Origin: Planctomycetaceae bacterium
GTDB lineage: Bacteria; Planctomycetota; Planctomycetia; Pirellulales; Pirellulaceae
Direction: 5' to 3'
Assembly (NCBI GenBank): GCA_002685655.1
Contig: NYXM01000101.1
Coordinates: 1 to 14,374, forward strand
DNA: 14,374 nt
Shown: in pieces, positions 8,320 through 14,145 of the stretch
Layout of the letters: every line of letters begins with the position of its first letter
Position numbering within the stretch: position 1 is the first letter of the stretch
Made by a program: the position numbers and the translations under genes
Notes under the pieces: generated by a model
The model's database searches: none
Seen by the model: only the letters and a program-made list of their open reading frames with translations
What the model was told of the DNA's origin: nothing

Positions 8320-9144
8320 ATGTCAAGAGTATGTCTGGGCATGGTGTTCTGCGGTCTGCTGTACGCGCCCTGGGTTTCCGCTCAGGTGCCCGATCCGCCG
8401 TCCAATGTCACAACCTCGGCAGCCGCCACTGAGCAACTCGCGGTGCCGTTGGCTGCAGAGAATCCCATCCCCACCAAAAGCCTGCTGCAAGTGATTCGAG
8501 ACGGTGGGCCGTTGATGCTGCCGATCGCGTTCTGTTCGTTCGTTCTGTTGGTCTTCGTATTTGAACGCGCCATTAGCTTGCGACGCGGCCGCGTAATACC
8601 AGGGCCGTTTGTCCGCAAATTCATCGAACAGCTACGTACCAAACAGCTTGATCGGGAAACGGCCTTAGAACGGTGTGAAAAGAATCGCAGTCCGGTCTCG
8701 GATGTCTTTGCGGCCGCCATCAATAAGTGGGGCCGACCCGCCGTCGAAATCGAGCAGGCAATCATCGACGAAGGCGAGCGGATGACGCACGGCCTGAGGA
8801 AGTACATTCGTTTGTTCAATGGAATCTCGACCATCTGCCCATTGCTCGGGCTGCTGGGCACCGTGCTGGGGATGATTCGCGCCTTTAATTCCATCGCCAC
8901 CGCGGATGCCATGGGGCGTCCCGAGTTGCTGGCGGCCGGGATTAGCCAGGCCTTGTTGACGACGGCGGCGGGACTCACCGTCGCGATTCCCGCACTGATC
9001 GCCTATCTGTTCTTCGTGGGCCGTGTCGACCGGCTGATCATTGACATCGATACACTTGGTCAGAAAGTGGTCGGACTCATTTCTGCCGAGACACGAAACC
9101 GAGAAGGGGAACCAAAAACCAAATCTCGTACGAAAGCCGCATAG
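8320..9144 (+). CDS. exbB: MotA/TolQ/ExbB family proton channel protein
   Basis: The product is the channel subunit of an ExbB/ExbD-type motor in the inner membrane. From the ATG at 8320 it is 274 aa. Residues 1-21 look like a cleavable signal peptide (ends WVSA|Q), followed by a short polar linker. TM1 is about 65-82, TM2 about 168-190 with the family signature LLGLLGTVLGMIRAFNSI, and TM3 about 212-235 (TTAAGLTVAIPALIAYLFF). The Thr residues in TM2 and TM3 correspond to the pore-lining positions of the family. Start choice is uncertain: ATGs at 8221 (GAGGA 4 nt upstream) and 8263 (GAGAGGG 11 nt upstream) are in frame and would add 33 or 19 Arg-rich residues before the signal. I prefer 8320 because it leaves the signal at the N-terminus, though its Shine-Dalgarno is weak. 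It follows the TPR gene and precedes exbD, consistent with one operon. Confidence 0.93.
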   Translation: MSRVCLGMVFCGLLYAPWVSAQVPDPPSNVTTSAAATEQLAVPLAAENPIPTKSLLQVIRDGGPLMLPIAFCSFVLLVFVFERAISLRRGRVIPGPFVRKFIEQLRTKQLDRETALERCEKNRSPVSDVFAAAINKWGRPAVEIEQAIIDEGERMTHGLRKYIRLFNGISTICPLLGLLGTVLGMIRAFNSIATADAMGRPELLAAGISQALLTTAAGLTVAIPALIAYLFFVGRVDRLIIDIDTLGQKVVGLISAETRNREGEPKTKSRTKAA

Positions 9145-9214
9145 CATGACCAGGCAGGGGCCGGGACATCAGCCGATGGATTGCCAGCCTTGCCAGGGAA
9201 GGATGTGAAAGACG

Positions 9215-9640
9215 ATGCCGATAAAGACAACTCAATCCGACGAACAACCGTCGCTGAATCTGACTCCCATGATCGACGTGGTGTTCTTGCTCATCATCTT
9301 TTTCATGGCTGGTACCAAGTTCACAGAACTGGAGCGGAAGATCGCGTTGCAGGTCCCGCAAGTCGCTGACTTGAAAGCGCTCTCGCCAGCACCAGAAAGA
9401 CGCGTTATCAACGTTTACCGAGATGGCAGCATTTCGCTGGATCGGATGGAAGTGACGGTCGAACAGCTCGTCGAGCGGCTGTCGTCCGCCCGGGGCGAAT
9501 ACGCACAGCTGGGCGTGGTGGTACGCGGTGACGCAACGGGTGAATTTCAGAACGTGGCGTCTGTGTTAGGTGCCTGCCGCCGCGCTGGGATTCAAGACAT
9601 GGGCATCTCGGTGCGTTTGGCGCAAAGGGAAACACGGTGA
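9215..9640 (+). CDS. exbD: ExbD/TolR family biopolymer transport protein
   Basis: The 141-aa protein has the standard ExbD/TolR layout: short cytoplasmic N-terminus, one TM helix (about 19-35) and a periplasmic domain. The signature LNLTPMIDVVFLLIIFFM is present, and D21 matches the proton-carrying Asp of the family. The periplasmic part (about 40-141) contains the usual INVYRDGSISLD strand and a VVVRGDATGEFQNVASVLGACRRAGI segment typical of the ExbD fold. A GGGAAGGA at about 9197-9204 serves as Shine-Dalgarno with slightly long spacing. It starts 70 nt after exbB. Many planctomycete clusters carry two exbD genes; only one is visible here. Confidence 0.94.
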   Translation: MPIKTTQSDEQPSLNLTPMIDVVFLLIIFFMAGTKFTELERKIALQVPQVADLKALSPAPERRVINVYRDGSISLDRMEVTVEQLVERLSSARGEYAQLGVVVRGDATGEFQNVASVLGACRRAGIQDMGISVRLAQRETR

Positions 9641-9733
9641 TCGGGTTAGTGGAGACATTTTGGATCAGAACCTTCAGGACCGAGCAAGCTAGTGCTCTAT
9701 CAAGACCAAGAATTAGGGTTGTCGAGCCTGATT

Positions 9734-9785
9734 GTCGTGGTTCGCTCTGCGAACGAAACGCTTTGGTTGCGGAGCGATCAACGAC
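9734..9785. repeat. Imperfect REP-like hairpin, relative of 3782-3832
   Basis: GTCGTGGTTCGCTCTGCGAAC (9734-9754; 21 nt with one gap on alignment) pairs imperfectly with the segment ending AACGAC at 9785. Like the hairpin at 3782-3832, it begins with GTCGT, ends with CGAC and carries a GCTC(C/T)GCGAA core in each arm. It therefore appears to be a diverged member of the same element class. Confidence 0.6.
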
Positions 9786-9865
9786 TATCTCGCCAGACGA
9801 CCATTCTTCTTCAACCCTAAAATCAAAAATTGACACAGCACGTGTATCAGCTCTGCCTTTACAAA

Positions 9866-9965
9866 TGAGTCGAGTTTTCAGCGACGGGCACCTACCGCAG
9901 GTGGGTCGCGGAGCGAGTTGCCACTACCGAGCGATAGCTCGTATCGGTCAGAGGCACCGCCTCAC
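9866..9965 (-). repeat. 100-nt dispersed structured repeat, copy B (inverted relative to copy A)
   Basis: The reverse complement of this segment matches 4964-5063 at 89 of 100 positions with no gaps. The hairpins are kept: GAGGC-ACC-GCCTC, CGAGC-GATA-GCTCG and CACCT-ACCGC-AGGTG. It ends 50 nt before the start of the toroid gene, just as copy A ends 25 nt before the TPR gene, but the element faces the other way. Confidence 0.88.
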
Positions 9966-10015
9966 GAGCCATTGAGCGAGTGTAGCACGCTTGCGGCAAC
10001 GTCGAGATAAGAAGC

Positions 10016-12031
10016 ATGAACGCAATCATCCTGGTCGGTAGCCTCGGAGACGCCTGGTTGTCGGCTCGTACCTTGGGGCTGATGTTGTGGGGCGGTCTGG
10101 CCGTCCTCACATTGGCACTGTTGATCGTGACTCGGACTCGCTGGGGACACGCGCAGCCGCTTTCAAAATGCGTCGTGCTTTCCGTGTTCGCGCACGTGCT
10201 GTTCATGGGGTACGCCTACGGTACCAAACTGATATTTGATGCGGGACACCAGACGCGGGAAGAGGTTATGCAATTGGCAGTGATTGCCGCGGACCGCGAT
10301 ACGAAGTTCACGCAAGCTCCTGCCGACGCACTGCAACCATGGGACCGTCTCGCAAGCGAAGCGGCCAGTCCAGCCGAGATTGAAGCGCCTGAGCGTTTGC
10401 TGACCAGTTTTCAAGAACCAACCACGGCGATCACCGTGACGAAGCCGAATTTCGAGTCGCCCCCCGCGCCACAAGATATCGAAACTCCCGAACCAGAGCG
10501 ACCACTTCCCGCAGCGGCGCCCGTTGAAACGTCCCCGCTGATGCCCGCTGAAATCCCGAAGGTGGAGATTGATTCGACCAGCGACGAACCGTCCGTAGTT
10601 GCGACGCCCAATGCTCGGCCGGAACCGACTGGGCCAGAATTGCCACGAGCGGTGGTCGACCAAAGTCCAACGCCCAACGATTCCACCGATTCGCCACGAC
10701 ACGACGAAGTCGGTCCCGACGGCCAGCAAATCCAGCGTCTGATCGACGTACCCATCGAAGCAGATTCTGCGCAGACTGCCCGTGGAGCGTTCGACCAAAT
10801 GGAAGCCACCGACAACGCAGCGGATTTGCAAAACAACGCGGCGCCGATTTCTGTGATTCAGGACGGAACTCCCGTGCCGCTGGTTGAAGCAACGGTTATG
10901 CCAACCCCGGTTGTCGCGGGCCCCGCTCGACGTCGTCCCGGAGATGGCCTGCCAGTCCCCAAGCTCTATCAGATGCGCAACCCTGAGAATCGACTTCGTA
11001 TGGCACAACAGTTTGGTGGAAACGAGCATTCCGAAGGCGCGGTTGATGATGCGCTGTCATGGCTTGCGTCCGCACAATCGGCCGACGGCCGCTGGGATGC
11101 AAACCAATTTGACGGCGGTATTGAATCCCAGACGTTGGGTCACGATCGCCAAGCCGCCGGTACGGACGCAGACACGGGGATCACGGGGCTTGTGCTGTTG
11201 GCCTTCCTGGCGGCCGGGCATACGCACCTGGAGGGCACGTACCGAGAGAACGTCCAACATGGCCTCGAGTTTCTTTTGCGAAGCCAGGCCGATAACGGAA
11301 ACCTGTATGGCGATGCGAGACTCTTCGCCAGGATGTACTGTCATGGGATTGCCGCCTTGGCGCTCGGCGAAGCGTACGTCATGACGGGCGACCATCGCTT
11401 AATGCCATTTCTCGTACAAGCCACACGGTATATCCGCAACTCACAGCATCCTTCGCTCGGCGGCTGGCGATATCAGCCTGGGGACGAAGGGGACATGAGT
11501 CAGTTCGGTTGGCAAGTCATGGCGCTTCGCAGCGCCGAACTTGCCGGTATCGAAATTCCGAGTGAGACGCGCGACGGTATGCTGCGTTTTTTGCGACGAG
11601 CACGTACCGGACCGCATGGTGGATTGGCCGCCTATCGTGCCGGCGAGCGTCCGTCCCGGACGATGACCGCCGAAGCCATGGCGTGCCGTTATTTTCTGCG
11701 CATGACACCGACACAAGCAAGCGTCGACGAAGCGACGGACCTGATCCACCGCGAGTTGCCTGGGACGGGTCGAGTGAATCTCTACTACTGGTACTATGCG
11801 ACGCTGACTTTGTTTCACGGTCAGGACCCTGATTGGGAGCGATGGAACGAAGCCCTGCAGGACCAACTCCTTAGTTCGCAACGCCGCCACGGGCAACTCG
11901 GCGGCAGTTGGGACCCAGATACCGTTTGGGGCGGGTACGGCGGTAGGGTGTACAGTACGGCCATGGGGGCACTGTGTTTGGAGGTCTACTACCGGTATTT
12001 GCCGTTGTTTGATGAAGCGGCTAAACCATAA
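10016..12031 (+). CDS. Membrane-anchored Pro-rich protein with squalene-cyclase/prenyltransferase-like toroid domain
   Basis: The 671-aa protein has three parts. Residues of about 17-38 and 50-74 are two hydrophobic segments that should anchor it in the membrane. Residues of about 100-315 are a Pro/Glu/Ala-rich, probably extended linker. Residues of about 335-665 are a toroid of the prenyltransferase/squalene-oxidase repeat type. QW-like motifs are visible: WLASAQSADGRW (349-360) fits L-x3-Q-x3-G-x-W exactly, with further forms at GGWRYQPGDEGDMSQFGWQ (482-500) and QLGGSWDPDTVWGG (627-640). The cyclase acid motif DxDDTA is not present; the nearest is DADTGIT (384-390), so true terpene-cyclase activity is doubtful. 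The ATG at 10016 has only a weak AAGAAG upstream. Placement after exbB/exbD and the TonB-like anchor-plus-linker shape suggest a motor partner (inference). Family match is firm, function unknown. Confidence 0.9.
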   Translation: MNAIILVGSLGDAWLSARTLGLMLWGGLAVLTLALLIVTRTRWGHAQPLSKCVVLSVFAHVLFMGYAYGTKLIFDAGHQTREEVMQLAVIAADRDTKFTQAPADALQPWDRLASEAASPAEIEAPERLLTSFQEPTTAITVTKPNFESPPAPQDIETPEPERPLPAAAPVETSPLMPAEIPKVEIDSTSDEPSVVATPNARPEPTGPELPRAVVDQSPTPNDSTDSPRHDEVGPDGQQIQRLIDVPIEADSAQTARGAFDQMEATDNAADLQNNAAPISVIQDGTPVPLVEATVMPTPVVAGPARRRPGDGLPVPKLYQMRNPENRLRMAQQFGGNEHSEGAVDDALSWLASAQSADGRWDANQFDGGIESQTLGHDRQAAGTDADTGITGLVLLAFLAAGHTHLEGTYRENVQHGLEFLLRSQADNGNLYGDARLFARMYCHGIAALALGEAYVMTGDHRLMPFLVQATRYIRNSQHPSLGGWRYQPGDEGDMSQFGWQVMALRSAELAGIEIPSETRDGMLRFLRRARTGPHGGLAAYRAGERPSRTMTAEAMACRYFLRMTPTQASVDEATDLIHRELPGTGRVNLYYWYYATLTLFHGQDPDWERWNEALQDQLLSSQRRHGQLGGSWDPDTVWGGYGGRVYSTAMGALCLEVYYRYLPLFDEAAKP

Positions 12032-12433
12032 TCACCCCTGAAACAGTGACTGTACTGCCCAAGCGGAACCGTACTGTGGTACTGTCCGTCGTGATGTGTC
12101 GCTGCCTTTGGCACGTCTGGCACAACCGTCACACTCTTTGTGAAATGGCTGGGACTTGACCACTTCAGCTCCTACTCACACGGGTCAGACTGCGCAAGCT
12201 TTGTCTATCAAGTGGCTTATGTGGTTGGCGATGTTGCCTGCAAAGCCCCATTTGTGTTTGACAAGCGGAACGCTGGCGTTAGAATTGAGAGCAACAGAGG
12301 GTACGTTTGTGCGGAAGTGCAAACAGCGCGCACGTTGGTTCTGGAGACGCCCTTCCAGGGAAGTTTCCCGCTTTCGCCGGTCGATTGCGTGCTAGTGCCC
12401 AACATCCCACCTTTTAGTGCGAGAGCGTTTACC
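12032..12433. other. Intergenic region upstream of the first Tat-like gene
   Basis: About 400 bases hold no gene. Just after the toroid stop are short TACTGT repeats, including GTACTGTGGTACTGT near 12070, and the small palindrome ACAGTGACTGT near 12043. The open frame from 12140 into the Tat-like gene reads 98 residues unlike any Tat N-terminus and is rejected. A good promoter lies at 12258-12285. Confidence 0.7.
12258..12285 (+). promoter_or_regulatory. Sigma70-type promoter for the Tat-like genes
   Basis: A perfect -35 box TTGACA (12258-12263) is followed after 16 nt by TAGAAT (12280-12285), one base from TATAAT. It lies about 150 nt before the start of the first Tat-like gene, predicting a 5' leader of about 140 nt. 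Confidence 0.75.
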
Positions 12434-12652
12434 ATGTTGATGTCCAATGCAGTTCTGTTCGGCTTCTTCGGAATGCCAGGTCACATCGAACTTCTGATTA
12501 TCGCAGGAATCGCGGTTCTTTTCTTTGGCCACCGGTTGCCAAGTGTGATGCGCTCGATGGGTCGAGGTGTCGTCGAATTCAAGAAGGGTGTACAGGGAAT
12601 CGAAGACGAATTGGATTCGGCCATCGATGAAAAGCCCAGCAAGGACGCTTAG
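12434..12652 (+). CDS. tatA: Sec-independent translocase protein, TatA/TatE-like
   Basis: The 72-aa protein has the Tat small-subunit layout. A short N-terminus is followed by a TM helix (about 16-30, IELLIIAGIAVLFFG), the FG hinge, then an amphipathic helix (RLPSVMRSMGRGVVEFKKGVQGIEDEL) and a short charged tail. This closely fits TatA, including the conserved FKKG. TatA oligomers form the route by which folded twin-arginine proteins cross the inner membrane together with TatC, which is not in this window. The start is ATG 12434 with a weak GAGAG 8 nt upstream. ATG 12440 is an alternative that loses two residues. Longer in-frame starts were rejected because the added sequence is not Tat-like. 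A second homologue follows 104 nt later. Confidence 0.9.
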   Translation: MLMSNAVLFGFFGMPGHIELLIIAGIAVLFFGHRLPSVMRSMGRGVVEFKKGVQGIEDELDSAIDEKPSKDA

Positions 12653-12756
12653 GTCTTTGGTCTCGATGATCGTCTCTAATCGAATGCAATCCGCTTACAG
12701 CAGGCGGCCATTGCACCCTGCCACGAAGAACCACCCTGCATGAGAGAACTCCCATC

Positions 12757-13062
12757 ATGTTTGGACTAGGATTTCAAGAATTGGCCTTGGTCGGCGTTGT
12801 CGCCGTCCTTCTGTTTGGCAAACGACTACCGGAAGTCGCCCGTTCACTGGGCAAGAGCTACCACGAATTCCGCAGCGGTCTGACAGATATCCAGTCGACC
12901 TTCGACTACACGAACATGGGCAGCACGTCAAAGCCTTCCTATTCGAGTTCACAAAGCGACTACGACGACCACGACGAACCGACCGCGCCGAAATTCGAGC
13001 CGCCGCCGGCGGAACCACAAATCCCGACGGGCGACATCCCGAAACCGGTATCGGAGAAATAG
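12757..13062 (+). CDS. TatA/TatB-like translocase protein with acidic/Pro-rich tail
   Basis: The 101-aa protein starts MFGLGFQELALVGVVAVLLFGKRLPEVARSLGKSYHEFRSG. The first residues (MFxxGFxEL) resemble TatB, while the LLFGKRLPEVARSLGK hinge and amphipathic helix resemble TatA. After residue ~55 comes a tail rich in Ser, Tyr, Asp, Glu and Pro, longer than in a plain TatA and more like a TatB tail in length. Either a TatA paralogue or the TatB partner of the gene before it is possible; I lean to a TatA/B-type protein without deciding. GAGAG at about 12742 is a weak ribosome site. It is probably co-transcribed with the preceding gene and ends at the terminator at 13093-13151. Confidence 0.88.
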   Translation: MFGLGFQELALVGVVAVLLFGKRLPEVARSLGKSYHEFRSGLTDIQSTFDYTNMGSTSKPSYSSSQSDYDDHDEPTAPKFEPPPAEPQIPTGDIPKPVSEK

Positions 13063-13092
13063 GTCACGTTTTTCCAACCGCAATTCACAACA

Positions 13093-13151
13093 GGCAAGGG
13101 CTGAACAGAATTCGCCTCAGCGCGGCTTCTATTCAGCCCTTGTCAGGTTTT
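13093..13151 (+). terminator. Intrinsic terminator after the Tat-like genes
   Basis: CAAGGGCTGAACAGAA (13095-13110) pairs with TTCTATTCAGCCCTTG (13127-13142) with a single C-A mismatch, closing a 16-nt loop. GG/TC pairs extend the base, and TTTT lies at 13148-13151, a few bases after the stem. It starts about 30 nt past the stop codon. Confidence 0.8.
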
Positions 13152-13182
13152 GTACATTGGTGATTCGACAAATTGAATCGAA

Positions 13183-13256
13183 GGGCGTTTAGCTCAGTTG
13201 GTTAGAGCGCTGTGTTCACACCGCAGAGGTCACTGGTTCGAATCCAGTAACGCCCA
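13183..13256 (+). tRNA. tRNA-Val (anticodon CAC)
   Basis: This 74-nt gene folds as a full cloverleaf. The acceptor GGGCGTT pairs with AACGCCC and the discriminator base is A. The D arm is GCTC-AGTTGGTTA-GAGC, the anticodon arm CTGTG-TTCACAC-CGCAG with CAC at the anticodon positions, and the T arm ACTGG-TTCGAAT-CCAGT. CAC reads GUG valine codons. The 3' CCA is not encoded. Antisense open frames with a WIRTSDLC-like phrase over this locus are artefacts of the tRNA. Confidence 0.96.
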
Positions 13257-13277
13257 CTGCTGTTAAAGTGTTTAAAT

Positions 13278-13316
13278 AAAAGGACTTGCAACTTGACGCG
13301 TGCAAGTCCTTTTTCT
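13278..13316 (+). terminator. Strong intrinsic terminator after tRNA-Val
   Basis: AGGACTTGCA (13281-13290) pairs perfectly with TGCAAGTCCT (13301-13310) around a 10-nt loop. Flanking AAA and TTT extend it to 13 bp and a TTTTT run follows. It lies 21 nt after the tRNA. Confidence 0.92.
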
Positions 13317-13349
13317 GTTGGTGATACCTTTGGTGATACCTTTCTGTTG
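13312..13349. repeat. Nested direct repeats TTGGTGATACC x2 bounded by TTTCTGTTG x2
   Basis: TTGGTGATACC occurs at 13318-13328 and 13330-13340. The pair is bounded by TTTCTGTTG at 13312-13320 and 13341-13349. It lies directly after the tRNA terminator, a common place for integrated elements, but no integrase is visible in the window. Confidence 0.75.
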
Positions 13350-13528
13350 ATCCTTGGTACAGTCCACCCCCGTCGTGACGTGCCCCTGTGCCAAGGTCTC
13401 ACCACATTCACTTCGCAGGGCAAGTCAGTCAAACCAACTGTCTCCATCCTGATAAAGGGCGACCGTTCAAAATGTGGCAAAACCCAAGCAACAAGCCCCG
13501 GCCGCAGGGGTTGATGCGTTGGCATTTC

Positions 13529-13843
13529 TCACCCGTCGCTCGACCTCTGCTTAATCCGCTTCTCGGCTTCCTTCTTCACCTCAGCCAGTTTGCTCTCCGC
13601 CTCCTTCGCGAGTTTCGATAGGTGGGCAACGGCTTCGATTGCGTAGTCACAAAGCTCTAGAATCTTGTCGAGATCACCAGCAGCTCTGAACCCGAACTCG
13701 ATCGCCGGTATCCCGTCTCGGTCGAACCATGATTCCTCGTAGCGACGAATCCATTTATCCGTATGCTCGTTCAGTTGGTCGATGGCCTGAGCGACGGTCG
13801 GGGGCTTGGTTGGGCGACGTCCTGGGTATTGGCTTTTGCTCAT
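13529..13843 (-). CDS. Small hypothetical protein with C-terminal coiled coil
   Basis: The 104-aa product is not recognised. It begins MSKSQYPGRRPTKPPTVAQAIDQL, basic and proline-rich. A middle part with several Trp, Phe and Asp residues follows (about 26-60), and the last ~40 residues are a Lys/Glu/Ala heptad-like helix (LSKLAKEAESKLAEVKKEAEKRIKQ) that should form a coiled coil. There is no signal peptide or membrane segment, so a cytoplasmic protein is likely. The start was chosen over an upstream one at 14020 because AAGGAG lies 7 nt before this ATG and the added upstream sequence is not protein-like. Its isolated position next to a tRNA suggests accessory DNA, but that is inference. Confidence 0.72.
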   Translation of the reverse strand: MSKSQYPGRRPTKPPTVAQAIDQLNEHTDKWIRRYEESWFDRDGIPAIEFGFRAAGDLDKILELCDYAIEAVAHLSKLAKEAESKLAEVKKEAEKRIKQRSSDG

Positions 13844-13850
13844 GTCTGGT

Positions 13851-13856
13851 CTCCTT
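13851..13856 (-). promoter_or_regulatory. Shine-Dalgarno site deciding the start at 13843
   Basis: On the minus strand AAGGAG ends 7 nt before the ATG whose first base is 13843. It is the main reason to shorten this gene to 104 codons. Confidence 0.8.
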
Positions 13857-14078
13857 GCTCTGAGTGGTTGTGATGACCGTTTTCGCCACGGTCGTTTCGA
13901 TACCCACTGAGCGAGAGCGATCAGCCAGGAGGGCCAAGAATTCCAGGAAATTTTGAGTCGTCCGGGAACGGCGTACGAAATCAAGACAGAGTGTCTGCTC
14001 GAATTCCCCGTGACGAACACGATTTCAAGCCAAACTGCCCAGCCAGACAGGGATCGAGCACGCGGCTAAGTCATTCGG

Positions 14079-14092
14079 ACGGAACGTTCCGT
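14079..14092. promoter_or_regulatory. 14-bp perfect palindrome, possible operator
   Basis: ACGGAACGTTCCGT is a perfect palindrome. It abuts a forward TAGAAT (14093-14098) that resembles the -10 box at 12280-12285, but the matching -35 region is poor. It lies 53 nt beyond the stop of the partial esterase, on the side of the small hypothetical gene. A regulator-binding site is possible but unproven. Confidence 0.4.
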
Positions 14093-14145
14093 TAGAATCC
14101 CGACCATGGGTCCGCATTTGAATAGATTGTTCACTGGCCACTTTC

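Larger units (their letters stand above)
9641..10015. other. Repeat-bearing gap between exbD and the toroid gene
   Basis: This stretch of 375 bases holds no supported gene. It contains a REP-like imperfect hairpin (9734-9785) and copy B of the 100-nt dispersed repeat (9866-9965). A forward frame that starts at 9637 and runs to 9975 mostly reads these repeats. No clear promoter or terminator is visible, so it is open whether the toroid gene is co-transcribed with exbD. Confidence 0.7.
13257..13528. other. Non-coding stretch between tRNA-Val and the small minus-strand gene
   Basis: Apart from the terminator, it holds the repeat at 13312-13349. There is also a GC-rich hairpin near 13491-13512 (AACCCC...GGGGCTT on the minus strand) that could terminate the minus-strand gene. 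Forward open frames here are not protein-like. Confidence 0.6.
13844..14145. other. Intergenic region between two minus-strand genes
   Basis: About 300 bases hold no gene I can defend. A minus-strand frame from about 14029 to 13755 reads a protein-like phrase (RTTQNFLEFLALLADRS) but has no good start or ribosome site and overlaps the small gene downstream, so at most it is a gene remnant. A 14-bp palindrome and a -10-like TAGAAT lie near 14079-14098. Confidence 0.5.

Noticed and set aside
9637..9975. Forward open frame overlapping the end of exbD
   Set aside because: It mostly reads the REP-like hairpin and copy B of the 100-nt repeat; no protein-like pattern or ribosome site.
12140..12433. 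98-residue extension ahead of the first Tat-like protein
   Set aside because: Tat small subunits start directly before their TM helix, and a strong promoter lies inside this stretch.
13202..13525. Minus-strand open frame covering tRNA-Val
   Set aside because: Its C-terminus is the well-known artefact of reading a tRNA in antisense.
13755..14029. Protein-like minus-strand frame upstream of the small hypothetical gene
   Set aside because: It has no ATG or ribosome site and overlaps the better-supported gene by about 90 bases; it may be a remnant but cannot be called.
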